From the NCBI GenBank assembly GCA_947650285.1, contig CANTFL010000430.1, positions 1 to 64,000 on the forward strand: a stretch of 64,000 bases of DNA, read 5' to 3'. Source of the DNA: Hyaloperonospora brassicae. Lineage: Eukaryota; Oomycota; Peronosporomycetes; Peronosporales; Peronosporaceae. Both the position numbers and the translations under genes were made by a program. Under the pieces are notes generated by a model that was given only the letters and a program-made list of their open reading frames with translations, was not told the origin of the DNA and made no database searches. This document shows, piece by piece, positions 1-9,809 of the stretch; within the stretch, counting starts at the first letter, position 1, and each line of letters starts with the position of its first letter.

Positions 1-81
1 CTTTGGCGTAAAACAGTTGCAGTAGATCTGCGCTCTCGGTTCTCAAGTGCCCAAAGGTTGTGTTAGGTCCGTCACTCTATC

Positions 82-303
82 ATGAACAGGTGGCCGACAA
101 CCGGTGTATCCTACGAACGTCACCAACCTGAGCGCCAGAGCTCAGCTTTACGCTTGATGAGCTCGCTTGTCGTCCGGCTGCAAAAAGAGCTTGGATACGA
201 CAACCAGGACACCATCGCGACTAGTCGTACAGGCTTACTCATCACTGGATTCGGCGCTATCATCCGCACAACAACCGTATACATGTTGCTGGAGCTAACG
301 TAG
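82..303 (+). pseudogene. 73-codon open block of unknown identity (copy 1)
   Basis: The block is a short open frame beginning with ATG and ending in TAG just before base 304. The copy at 18703-18924 encodes almost the same peptide, with a serine/proline change near residue 21. In copy 2 the same frame stays partly open upstream, with occasional stops, so this is more likely the tail of a decayed larger gene than a small gene. There is no signal peptide, clear domain or motif that I recognise. Its preservation in both copies may only reflect a recent duplication. Confidence 0.25.
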
Positions 304-1798
304 CGAAGAAGAAGCTACGGCGATAGAGCGAGTACGCCTCGGAGAAAGGGTGAGTGAAGCGATATACGTCTCAGATACGGACACTTGTACTCCATCTCAT
401 GTTCTTTGCCTAGCTCATTCGCGTCTCTTGACTCATCTTGGCCCGTTTCATTACCATTCAAGCAGGCGTAGTCATTAGCTGTAGCGCCAATAGTAACACA
501 CAGCTGGCAACAAGAGCTGAGCTGCGATACAGAGCAGTCGTTCCACACCGTGCCAGTCAATGAAAGACTCCGGCATGTGCCAAGCAAGCTCACTATTTGC
601 GACCTGTAGCACGGTGGCGAAGAATCACATGGGCTACTAGAGCAGGCACCACATGTCCAGATCATGTTCACTTTCGATACAGCTATACATCCTTTGCAGC
701 ACATGACGATCAAGTCGATGGGGAAGCGCATGTGTGCGTGTGCGACAGCACCATGTCGAGACACGAGCTGCCTGTTGTCTGTAGCAACAGAAACAGCATA
801 GGAACTGTACCCTCCCCAAGCTGGCCCACGAGTTCAATGGCTATCTTCCACACCGAAACATCCAGCTCCAACGATCTCTCTCGTTCTGCTTCTTTTACAG
901 CACCGATGCCACATCAGCCAATTTATCGTCATCGACGTAGAAGCTTCGCTGTTGACTAAAGCTCGCGGAAGTCAACATCCAGGAACTGCAGACAGCCAGA
1001 TGAGGTGATCTTCCATGGCATCAAAGCTTGAGAAAGTATACATGTATGAAATGACAAATAAATGAACAAAATGATGTTTACGTCACGTGGTTGTGCTTTT
1101 TCGGATGCTGCATGTGAATGAGTGACACAGGTTGGGACTGGGCAACCCAATTGCCTGTTTCATTCTATGTGATTCTTGTTTTGACACGGGCACAACATGA
1201 AGGTCTCAATTGCACTGCGACAAGACCCTATTGTATCGTAAGTGCATTGCTGCTTTGTTGTCGAATGTAGCATTGTATGTGACCAATACGCGTATTTGAT
1301 TCTTCGAGGGTCTGTATCCCCCAATAAACGTAAAAAAGGCTTGCATGCGTTTATAGGTTTTCAAATTTTAGTCATTTGACGATGGACCGTACCAGGCGCA
1401 TGCTGCTGTCGTCCGCATTGATTACGCAAACGCTTCCATATGTATGCTGTTCGAATGGCGTTGAGTAGTCGTGCGTGGATGCTTCATCTCTGGGTTGAGG
1501 CGGGTTGCCAGATTAGTGTTTTTGGCCACGTACTGCTCTCCGGTACGGTAGCGTTCACAGTATAGTATGGTCACATAGGCTGAGGTCACGTCGAGAGGCA
1601 TTGTGCTGATGCCTGAGTTGACACATATAAAGCGTTCATCTTAAGGTAGATATTGTAGGTACAACGTCTTTATGCCCTTTGTTTCGAATAGGTACGCAAG
1701 AAATTATCAAACAAATTGTCACGGCGCATTACGTAGTATTTTTGTTCGACCGACCGTTGTGATTCGATCTGGTGTTTTTCACGAGCGTTCACTGTACT
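304..1798. other. Duplicated region without a recognisable gene
   Basis: Only fragmentary open frames are present, for example 597-959 on the plus strand and 315-764 on the minus strand. They overlap each other and none resembles a family I know. The sequence around 1055-1075 (AATAAATG) could be a polyadenylation signal, but nothing upstream supports a transcript. The block recurs at 18925-19061 plus 26761-27864. Confidence 0.5.
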
Positions 1799-2192
1799 TG
1801 TAACGGGGCACACCCTTGCGTGAAATTAACGCAAGGGTTTCGGTGCCCCGACAGACGTACACGAGGCAAACGAGGAAGCGTAGATATGGTAAAAGCAGAA
1901 CTGTTATATTAATATAATTAAGTCTTTAACCACTGTCTCTCTGTTTGACTTAACTTAATCATGTTACTCTAACTGAGTGTATGGTGACGTCTCGTCACCA
2001 CTCATTGCGCGCGTCTTGCGTCGATTGGTGGGTTTATATCGTCAAGATATCAACCAATGAACAGACTCTTTGGTCGACCCTTCAATATCACCACTATTGG
2101 TGATATTGTTTAAAAGAATATTTAACGTAATATACTTTTTTGTCATTATCCCTTCAAATGAAAATTTCCGTGTAACGAGCTGCCCCGTTACA
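1799..2192 (-). repeat. Solo LTR, family A, reverse orientation
   Basis: A 394 bp LTR reads in reverse: on the minus strand it begins TGTAACGGGG and ends CCCCGTTACA. It is flanked by a perfect 5 bp target duplication, GTACT (1794-1798 and 2193-2197). The other copy of the duplication has a single GTACT here (around 28594), so this is an insertion after the duplication that later lost its interior by LTR-LTR recombination. It is closer to the 5' LTR of element 1 than the 3' LTR of that element is. Confidence 0.93.
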
Positions 2193-2908
2193 GTACTGGA
2201 GGGATACCGTTGCATGATTCCGAATCTCAATGATGGCTTGCTGACGTGTCTCAGATAGAGGCTGCAAAGCTTCAAGTGCAAGTGGTGGAAGGTCGAGCTG
2301 ATACTTCGTAATGAAGTAACTATTGATTCTTGTAGCTGTTTGGTGTCTGTTGGTGAAAAGGATTGGCACTGTGTGACCATCACCTTTCGAGCCTCTTCTT
2401 TTCGCGCCCTTGATTCTTCACTAGGTCTCTCACACGCACTCTGATGTAGCTGCTTGTACACATTGAGTTGCCGTCATTCCAAATTTTGGATCGGTGCGAG
2501 GCTGAACAAAAGCGTCACACCCAGCTTGGGGGGACTAACGCATATCACTAGACGTCAACCTTCGCGACCCAATGATAGCGATACACGATGCGCCATTAGT
2601 CGTAACTAACGGTCCCCACTTGTCCATTCTAGCCATATTGTACTTGTTGCGAAATGGAATACACGGTGACGTTATGCCGCTTGTAGCAACACATCACGTC
2701 ACATAATAAAAAAACCGAAGACTACTGAGGTGCAGCACAATGTCGGACCAGCACATGCGATACGTAAGCCAGACGACGCTGCACATCACAGGGCAATGTT
2801 TACAGCGAAAGAACCAATAGAGCAGATGCGACAGTACTCGAAGACCTCGCAGTTGCTGCTAGACACCGTCAGCATTACGTATGCATGTCAATCCATATCC
2901 CGGGCGTC
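2193..2908. other. Duplicated region, short unidentified frames
   Basis: This matches 28590-29103 and 36923-37130 in copy 2. On the minus strand two overlapping open frames, 2154-2369 and part of 2042-2461, have counterparts at 28544-28771 and 28591-28863. I cannot choose between them or name either. No intact gene is supported. Confidence 0.4.
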
Positions 2909-3141
2909 AGGCAATCGCCGCAAGACGCGCGCAATGAGTGGTGACGAGACGTCACCATACACTCAGTTATATTAGCATAATTAAGTTAAGTCAAACAGAG
3001 AGACAGTAGTTAAAAGACTTAATTATATTAATATAACAGTTCTGCTTTTACCTTACCTACGCTTCCTCGCTTGCCTCGTGTATGTCTGTCGGGGCACCGA
3101 TACCCTTGCGTTAAGTTCACGCAAGGGTGTGCTCCGTTACA
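2909..3141 (+). repeat. Truncated LTR, family A (3' part only)
   Basis: This is the right-hand 233 bp of a family A LTR, starting inside the conserved AATCGCCGCAAGACGCGCGC core and ending CTCCGTTACA. The left part is missing exactly where copy 1 of the segmental duplication stops, so an LTR probably took part in the rearrangement that ended that copy. Confidence 0.85.
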
Positions 3142-3318
3142 CAGAGCGTTAAACACGCCATACTGCAGTTCGCTCAGCGTACGGGCGTGGGCGTCTCAAA
3201 CTCCGAAAATAGCATCATTTGAAATCATATCGACTCTCGTCGTTCGGGCCAGCAGTTTTACAATAGTCACCGAAAGATTGAAACCCTCTTTTCAAGAAGC
3301 TAAGTCCTTGGCTATCCC
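3142..3318. other. Spacer between LTR fragment and element 1
   Basis: These 177 bp of unique sequence carry no feature that I can identify. The last five bases, ATCCC, would be the left target duplication of element 1, but no matching copy follows the element at 11311. Confidence 0.5.
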
Positions 3319-3710
3319 TGTAACGGGGCAGCCCGTTACATGGAGTTGTCACTTTATGGAAAGTGACAATAAAGAATATGAAGATGGATATTCTTTTAAA
3401 CAATATCACCAAAGTGGTGATATTGAAGGGTCGACCAAAGAGTCTGTTCATTGGTTGATATCTTGACGATATCAACCCACCAATCGCCGCAAGACGCGCG
3501 CAATGAGTGGTGACGAGACGTCACCATACACTCAGTTAGAGTAACATGATTAAGTTAAGTCAAACAGAGAGACAGTGGTTAAAGACTTAATTATATTAAT
3601 ATAACAGTTCTGCTTTTACCTTATCTACGCTTCCTCGCTTGCCACGTGTACGTCTGTCGGGGCACCCAAAACCCTTGCGTTAAGTTCACGCAAGGGTGTG
3701 CCCCGTTACA
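3319..3710 (+). repeat. Element 1 5' LTR (392 bp)
   Basis: It begins TGTAACGGGG and ends CCCCGTTACA, so the LTR ends form a 12 bp terminal inverted repeat rather than just TG...CA. Internally it is a string of hairpins, for example arms GGTTGATATC/GATATCAACC. It carries the CCACCAATCGC...GTGGTGA core found in the other LTR families here. Confidence 0.95.
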
Positions 3711-3712
3711 CC

Positions 3713-3720
3713 TGGTAGCA
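3713..3720 (+). promoter_or_regulatory. Primer binding site (TGGTAGCA)
   Basis: It lies two bases after the 5' LTR. The 8 nt TGGTAGCA are the complement of UGCUACCA, the 3' end of a typical eukaryotic initiator tRNA-Met. Elements 2 and 4 have the same 8 nt at the same distance. Bases beyond the eighth do not follow the usual initiator sequence, so the tRNA assignment is inference. Confidence 0.7.
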
Positions 3721-3743
3721 CTTTGTAGTCCTTCCAAGGACCA

Positions 3744-3773
3744 CATCATCCAACATGAACATGTTGGATGATG
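3744..3773 (+). other. 14 bp-arm hairpin spanning the gag start codon
   Basis: CATCATCCAACATG is followed by AA and then its exact reverse complement. The gag ATG at 3755 lies in the left arm. The counterpart in element 4 (29584-29613) has changed CATCAT/ATGATG to CATCG/CGATG, so both strands of the stem changed together and pairing was kept. Confidence 0.85.
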
Positions 3774-4911
3774 AAGAGACCTTTCACGCCACGCGTGAAG
3801 GGTTAACCCATTTGAGTGACATCGAATGGGGTGCGGTAGAACGAATGAGTTCTACCGTAGGCGAGTTCGTCGTTAGCGCCATGTTGGAGTCTCTAGACAG
3901 AGACCAACAACATGCCGCTATCGCCAAGTTCATTCAAAATGAACTTGCTCGTCGAGAAGGGAGAAAGTAGCCTTGCTTCACCAGCAAGGCTCTCAACAGG
4001 CCGAGCAGTTGAGAGAACTCGGTGCTCAACAGACAGAGCTGTTGAGACAGCAGCAATTCCATGCTGCTGTGGGCGGGACGGCGCATGCGCGTCGTTCCGA
4101 AGTCATGAAAGTTGACATCTCCAAGTACAGTGGAGTCCCGGAAGACTCCCTGTTACTATGGTTTGTCGAACTCGACAGAGCCTTAAGGGCTCGTCGCGTC
4201 GAAGATGAGCAAATGAAACTCACATTTGCTCAGACCCACTTGGCAGGACGTGCCAAAACTTGGTCCCTGGGCCTCGAGAGTAGCGACCCACATGTGTTTA
4301 GGTCGCTAGATGACTTCAAGTCCCGGCTCAGACAAACGTTTGAGCCGCCACGGGCTGAGTTCAGGGCTCGTTCAGAGCTCCTGAAACTCAAGCAGGGTAA
4401 GCGTGATGTGCACGCTTACGCACAACATATACGACTCCTTGCGAGTAGTATAACTGCTAACCCAGTCCATGAACACACGTTGATTACGGTGTTCATGCAA
4501 GGGCTCGCAGAAGGGCCCGTCAGGAGCCACCTGTTCCGCCTTGAGCTGAATACGCTGGAAGATGCGATATCAGCCGCGGAACAGGAAGACTTTAGCATGA
4601 GACAGGCTCATGCCAGCTCAAACTCTTATCGTCCACCGAGACGACAAGAGATCGGAGGTCCAGAACCAATGGACCTCTGCTATGTTGAGAGCGAGAGACC
4701 TCGCTCTTCGATCAACAAGCGATTGCAGAGGTGCAATCGCTGTCAGAAGTTAGGGCACTACGCACACGAGTGTAGTGCTCCACGCCCAGTACCAAACAGT
4801 ACTGAGCGAAATGGACGACCATTTGCCAGAAACGGCAATGGGCGTGGGTCCAGCGCTGTTGCGAAGCCGCAACAGCGAGACGGACCATCAAAAAATGGTC
4901 GGGGTCAGTAG
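3755..4911 (+). pseudogene. gag: Element 1 gag (capsid + CCHC zinc knuckle), frameshifted
   Basis: This is the structural polyprotein that forms the intracellular particle and binds element RNA. The frame opens at ATG 3755, hits TAG at 3968-3970, and resumes in another frame (through 3967 onward) to TAG 4909-4911. A single small indel near 3966 explains this, because element 4 reads across the same point in one frame. The second part has a retrotransposon capsid region (roughly residues 40-190 of the second frame: F..L.L..G.A..W...L, then ...F....R...L...KQGK.....YA). It ends with a zinc knuckle, CNRCQKLGHYAHEC, matching C-x2-C-x4-H-x4-C, followed by a basic tail. A frameshift signal lies at its 3' end. 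Confidence 0.9.
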
Positions 4912-4929
4912 GGGCGGAGCGCCCTACTG
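4890..4929 (+). promoter_or_regulatory. Probable -1 programmed frameshift site at gag/pol junction
   Basis: In the gag frame the heptamer A AAA AAT lies at 4890-4896 and fits the X XXY YYZ rule. A 9-nt spacer (4897-4905) follows, then a hairpin pairs 4906-4914 with 4921-4929, with one bulged base; the gag TAG (4909-4911) is in its left arm. Moving back one base enters the pol frame, which is open from here into the protease. In element 4 the stem and stop are kept (30711-30734), but the heptamer reads A ATA AAC and no longer fits. The arrangement is seen in the sequence; function is inferred from known retroelement recoding sites. Confidence 0.72.
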
Positions 4930-5585
4930 ATCCAGCAACCTCAAGAGAATTTGCAAATCTCTTGACGAAAGTTGCTCCAGATACACAATCATTGTGTGTC
5001 TCTGCACCTGGTGATGACGTTTCGCTCATCACCTTGAAGTTGGAAGCGACAAATGATTTGTCGCTTCGTGCCCTAGTAGACTGTGGGGCGTCGAACAACT
5101 TTGTTCGACGCCAGTCACTAGAGGGTCGTAGGCTCAAGTTCGTTGAGCGCGACATTCCCCTCACAAGGATGACGGTGCGCCTTGCAACAGGCGCATCGAT
5201 AACCGTTGAGAAACGTGTAGTAGGAATCCACTACACGTTAGAGGGCGAACAGTACGATGATGACTTCATCGTACTAGATCTGGATGACAAATTTGATGTC
5301 ATCCTGGGATTACCTTGGCTCAGAAAGTACGAGCCAAGGGTGAGCTGGCAGCATCGATCCGTGAAGATGCCTGCTGCTTGTTCATCAGATGGCCATCTGA
5401 TGAACATCTTGGAGCGTCCACAAGCGTGTGGATGTTCTGCGAGTGAGTGCGATGGCCTCACTTGCGGTACGGTCGTTAGCACGACTGCACAAGATCACAG
5501 TGTAGTTGATCACTACACTGTGGAGCAAGCTCCCGGCGGCTGTACAGAGAGTACAGGCTGCGCCGAAGGTCCACCACTCGAATAA
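4912..5585 (+). pseudogene. pol: Element 1 pol: aspartic protease segment
   Basis: This is the protease that would cut Gag-Pol. The frame is open from the gag stop region. The catalytic loop reads VDCGASNNFV (D-C-G-A where many relatives have D-S-G-A), and the flap-side motif ILGLPWLRKYEP is typical of Ty3/gypsy proteases. After about residue 150 the protein becomes a variable linker, and the frame ends at 5583-5585. The continuation lies in another frame (5506-6330), so a small indel between 5506 and 5585 breaks pol here. Element 4 carries a homologous protease at 30740-31308. Confidence 0.85.
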
Positions 5586-7123
5586 GTCGAGTGGACCGGG
5601 ACATGGATGCATGCCTAGTGGGCAGCATCTTAGAAGAAAGAAACCTGTTGCCTCCAAGGGGCAACATGGAAATCCTAGGTCGACTGGAGAGTCGACCGTA
5701 GAGGATCGGTGCCTGACTGTGGTTGCACAGCCACAGTCGGAAGACGTCGAGGGAATAAGTCCCCACGTACTTGAGGAAGGAATTCCTCAAGAGTCACTTG
5801 CTGAGGGATTAGGCCCTCAGCAACCTGTGGAAGCAAGTTCCCAGGAAGAAACCGGGACGTTGAACGTCTTGGTCAATGACGGATCAAGTGTAGGCGCTTA
5901 TACGCTTGATCTGATTGTGCCTCCGAAGTTGACTTCGGAGATAACTCAGTTGCCAACGCTAGAACCGAAACGGTTCTTGCGTGATCTGCGTAGTGGCAAA
6001 GTCAAGCAGATCTGCATACTCGTCACAGAGGATGAGTATGTGGACGATATTTGGTCGGCCACAGTATTTGCTGAGAACGAACGGGTTCTCAGCAGCTCAT
6101 CGATGGACGAAAGTGTCCTCGATGAGAAGACTCGGATTGAGCGATACACGTCTCAATCCTGGGAGTCACTTCAGGCAAATCCTTTGTATAAGGATTTGAT
6201 CGAATTCAAGGATGTATTCCCTGAATCCGTGCCTTGCGAGTTGCCTAAGGACAAAGGCACTCGACACGAGATCGAGCTCAAACCGGGCTCGAAGTACTGT
6301 GTCATGAATCAGTGGCCACTGGCCTCGTGAACAAGTGATAGCGATCGACAAGTTCTTTGCCGATCGTTTAGCAGCGGTTCATGTGAGGGAATCGACATCC
6401 CCTCACAGCTCTCCGACCTTCTGTGTGCGAAAGGCCACAGGAGGGTGGCGGATAGTGCACGCATTCAACAAATTGAATGCTGCAACGGTACCGGCTCAGA
6501 CGCCGATACCGAGGAAGGACGTCATCATAGATGGTATGTCAAAGAGTACCATCTTTTCGTCCATGGATCTGATGGATGGGTTCTATCAGATCCTGATGCG
6601 TGAACGGGACATCCCGTTCACGGCAGTGAGTACCCCCAGCGGGATGCTGTGGGAGTGGCTAGTGATGCCACAGGGGCTGAGCAATGCCCCTGCAACATTC
6701 AACAGATGTGTAACAAGTCTGTTGAGACCGGTGCGAGACTTCGCACCGAGTTACTTCGACGATGTGTTCGTCCATAGCCGGGCTATGGACGGAAAGACGG
6801 ACGTTGAAGTTCACAGAACTCACGTTCGTCAGGTTCTTCAACTTATGCGCAAGCATAAGTTGTACGCCAACCTCAAGAAGTGTATATTCGCGGCTAGCGA
6901 AATACCACTTCTTGGGTGCATCGTGGGTAAACACGGCGTACGCCCTGATCCCGAAAAGATCAAGGCGATCACCGACTGGCCAGTGCCAGTCGATGTCAAG
7001 GGACTAAGGAAGTTCCTTGGTCTAGCGGCGTACTTGCACAAGTACTCGCGCAACTACGCCGAGATGACTGGTTCATCTTTCTTGCTTGCTCAAGAAAAAT
7101 GTCAAGTGGTCATGGAACGCTGA
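5586..7123 (+). pseudogene. pol: Element 1 pol: linker and reverse transcriptase, frameshifted
   Basis: The linker continues to a stop at 6330, caused by one extra G near 6321 (CTGGCCTC where element 4 has CTGCCTC). The reverse transcriptase resumes at about 6335. It shows the substrate strand FYQIL, the segment LPQG-like MPQGLSNAPATF, and the active site YFDDVFVHS with both metal-binding aspartates. The connection domain ends in FLGLAAYLHKYSRNYAEM. A further single-base change near 7065 moves the downstream part into another frame, where the reading continues from 7086. The reverse transcriptase motifs themselves are undamaged. Confidence 0.92.
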
Positions 7124-8827
7124 GTGCCAGCGTTCCTTTGAAGGTATCAAGCAAAGCTTGATGCAATCGCCCATCTTGGCGATTGCAGATCAGGACAGAC
7201 CATTTCATGTGGTCTGTGACGCCAGCGATTTCGCAATCGGCTGTGCGTTAATGCAGTTCGATGCAGATGGCGCGGAGCGCGTCATCTGTTATCAGTCGCG
7301 TCAGCTGCAAGCAGCTGAGCGTAATTACCCAGTGCATGACAAGGAACTCCTTGCCATGAAATACGCACTGGCTAAGTTTCGCGTCTATCTCTTGGGAGAT
7401 AGACCGTTTGTTGTCTACACGGACCATGCGTCATTACGCACGGCCGTAAACAGCCCACACCTCTCGCAAAGAATGGCGAGGTGGCTGTCTTTCTTCGCGG
7501 AGTATAACTTCTCCGTGGAGTATAAACCAGGACGACTCAATGTCGTCGCTGATGCGCTTTCGCGCCGGCCCGATTTCGAGCCGGACGCACAAATCAACAG
7601 TGAGGATAAGCCCACTGTTGCGACACTGTCAGTCAGTGTCCCGTCGTCAAGTTTACTTGACGACGTACGAAAGGCATACGCGGAAGATAAGGATCTTCTG
7701 CGATTGATGGATCATCTGGTGAATCCATCCAGTAAATCCATGAGGGATTTACCGGCTTTGTACCGATCCTCATCGGATCGGTATAGTACACGCAACGGAT
7801 TGCTGTACTATACAGCTGTTGCCGACGACACGCCTCGTGTCGTCGTACCCGCTCATCATGATTTGCGTTTACGCATCATGTATGAGTGTCACGATGCCCC
7901 AACAGGCGGCCATCGTGGTAGAGAAAAGACTTACCTCACGGTAAGTCGTGACTTTTACTGGCCCCGCCAGTATCAGTTTGTCCGCAAGTACATACGTGCT
8001 TGCGAGGTTTGTCAACGGGTGAAGCCTAGTCCTTCATCCCGTGCGCCATTGCAGCCTCTGCCTGTTCCGACAGAGTGCTGGCAGTCCGTTTCAATGGACC
8101 TCGTCTTCGGTTTCCCCGAAGACGCTCACAAGAATAATGGTATTCTTGTGTTTGTTGACCGATTCAGCAAGATGGTCCATCTTGCTGCTGTCCCTGAGTC
8201 GATCAAGGCTCAAGGTTGTGCTCGTGTCTTTCTAGACACGGTCTTTAGACTCCACGGGTTACCCCGTGACTCGTATCCGACCGTGACCCTCGGTTCACGG
8301 CGGCATTTTGGCAAACCGTGTTCCGTACTCTCGGAACACGATTGAAGATGTCCACTTCTGACCATCCAGAAACAGATGGTCAGACGGAACGTGCGAACCG
8401 TGTCCTCGAAGAGATTCTTCGAGGATATGTCCACTCGTTTCCGAGTTGGAGCGAATTCCTACCCATGGTGGAATTCGCCATCAATAATTCGGTGCATGCT
8501 TCAACACAGCACACACCGTTTTACGTGAATGGCCTACGCCATCCACGTGTGCCCACCCTTCTAGAGTGTGACTCTTGGATAAGGGGGGAGGGACTCGCTC
8601 GAGCAAAAACCGTTTTGGCTCTTGCTCATCACGTGTCGACGCTAACGTCGTTACGTATGATGCCGATGTCGATCAAGTCGACATCGATGAAGAAGATCAC
8701 CTCAATAATAGCGATGACGCTATTATTGACTCGGATGATGATGACGATGCTGGTATATTCAGCATCGTCAACGATTATGCCAGCGAGGAAGAAGACAACC
8801 TCGCTGAAGAAGAGAGCAATCTCTTAG
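7086..8827 (+). pseudogene. pol: Element 1 pol: RNase H and integrase core, frameshifted
   Basis: RNase H motifs appear in order: VVCDASDFAIG, HDKELLA, YTDHASL and VADALSRRP. The integrase follows with an H-H-C-C zinc domain (H...H, then CEVCQRVKP) and the first catalytic aspartate in SMDLVFGFPED. The frame is lost near 8268, where CCGTGACTC lacks one A relative to element 4, so the second aspartate motif (SDRD in relatives) is read out of frame up to a stop at 8345. The correct frame resumes at 8318 with MSTSDHPETDGQTERANR, which holds the catalytic glutamate. After about 8560 the plus-strand frames become low-complexity. Confidence 0.92.
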
Positions 8828-9809
8828 CAGTGCGCACGAAGCGCACTGACAGACAAAACAAAGAGTCAGCAGAGAACTTCCTGCTGACTCGAGAAGCGGT
8901 AGTCCGTTTCGTTCAGGACTCCATCGCAAATGCGGTGGACCGTCAGAAACGGAACGCAGACAAGAATGGAAGAGCAAATGTTCTTTCATTTAAGGTTAAC
9001 GACCTAGTACTACTGTCTACGGTAAACCTACCTGGACATGCAGTCACTAGTGTCGGCAGTAGTAAACTACTGCCGAAATACATTGGGCCATTTCGAGTGT
9101 TGCATCGCAAGGGCAATGCATACACGACTCGAATTGCCACGTAAGATGCGCACTCATCCTACGTTTTACGTGGGGAGGCTTAGGTCGTACTGTCAGTACG
9201 AGCCTTCTTCTTCCGATGAAGATAGCCCCCACGTTCAAGAACATCCATCAAGTTCTTGCGTTCGCGCTCCAGACGATCCGTCTGGTCGCGCAGATATGAT
9301 ACCTCGGTACTCCACCGAGATATCTCCCCGCGAGCTGTCGCCAGCTCGCCGAATAGGGAGCGCACATCCCGCTCGACCTGAAGCTGCGCTGTGGCATAAT
9401 CGGCGCGATCCCTCGCCCGATCAGCCTCGTGACCCTTGCGGTTCTTCCGCACGGTGTCGGTCAAAGCGTAGCGCCGGTCGCGCTCGTGCTTCAAGTCATC
9501 GCGCAATTCATCGATTGCGCGATCCATCTCGTAAGGGTCGAGATAGTGAGCCTGAATCATCTGGAGGAGGTCTTTCCTCCTCTACCACATCCTTTGGTGG
9601 ATGCGCACGGTGATCAACGCTTTCTAGTGGAGCGTATCTTGAATCACCGTGACGATTCAGGATCAAGGACGAGCTACCTCGTCCAGTGGCGGGGGTATCC
9701 ACCCTCTTGGAACAGCTGGGAGCCCCGCTCTCAGCTGTTGATGGATGTTGAAGGTCTCGTCCGCCAGTATGACGAGACCCATCCGATGAGTCCTGTGGCC
9801 CATCGGTAA
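8575..9809 (+). pseudogene. pol: Element 1 pol: integrase C-terminus and chromodomain
   Basis: An acidic stretch (DSDDDDDAGIF) and a helical block lead to the integrase GPF/Y-like module (KYIGPFRVLHRKGNAY). The next 100 or so codons are rich in S, R and P, and here the minus strand encodes a coiled coil instead. The chromodomain occupies 9615-9786: FLVERIL...[18 protein letters not shown], with the aromatic residues expected of a chromatin-binding cage. It ends at TAA 9807-9809. A frame change near 9135 (ACACGACTCG, one base longer than element 4) and another before 9600 split the segment. Chromodomains in this position define chromoviruses and bias insertion toward marked chromatin. Confidence 0.9.

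Larger units (their letters stand above)
1..2908. repeat. Segmental duplication, copy 1 (direct)
   Basis: This block matches, in the same orientation and with a few percent substitution, a second copy starting at or before 18622 and ending near 37130. The match is colinear once the insertions in copy 2 (element 2, a solo LTR, element 4) and the solo LTR in copy 1 (1799-2192) are removed. The left end is cut by the window. The right end at 2908 is abrupt, because an LTR fragment starts at 2909 where copy 2 simply continues. The block holds several short open frames, none of which I recognise. Confidence 0.9.

Noticed and set aside
315..959. Overlapping 149- and 120-codon frames in duplication copy 1
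   Set aside because: In copy 2 the region is interrupted or altered, the frames overlap on opposite strands, and neither shows a motif.
9038..9613. Plus-strand 191-codon S/R/P-rich frame as a separate gene
   Set aside because: Its first part is the integrase tail in a shifted frame, and the rest is the low-complexity opposite of the antisense coiled coil.
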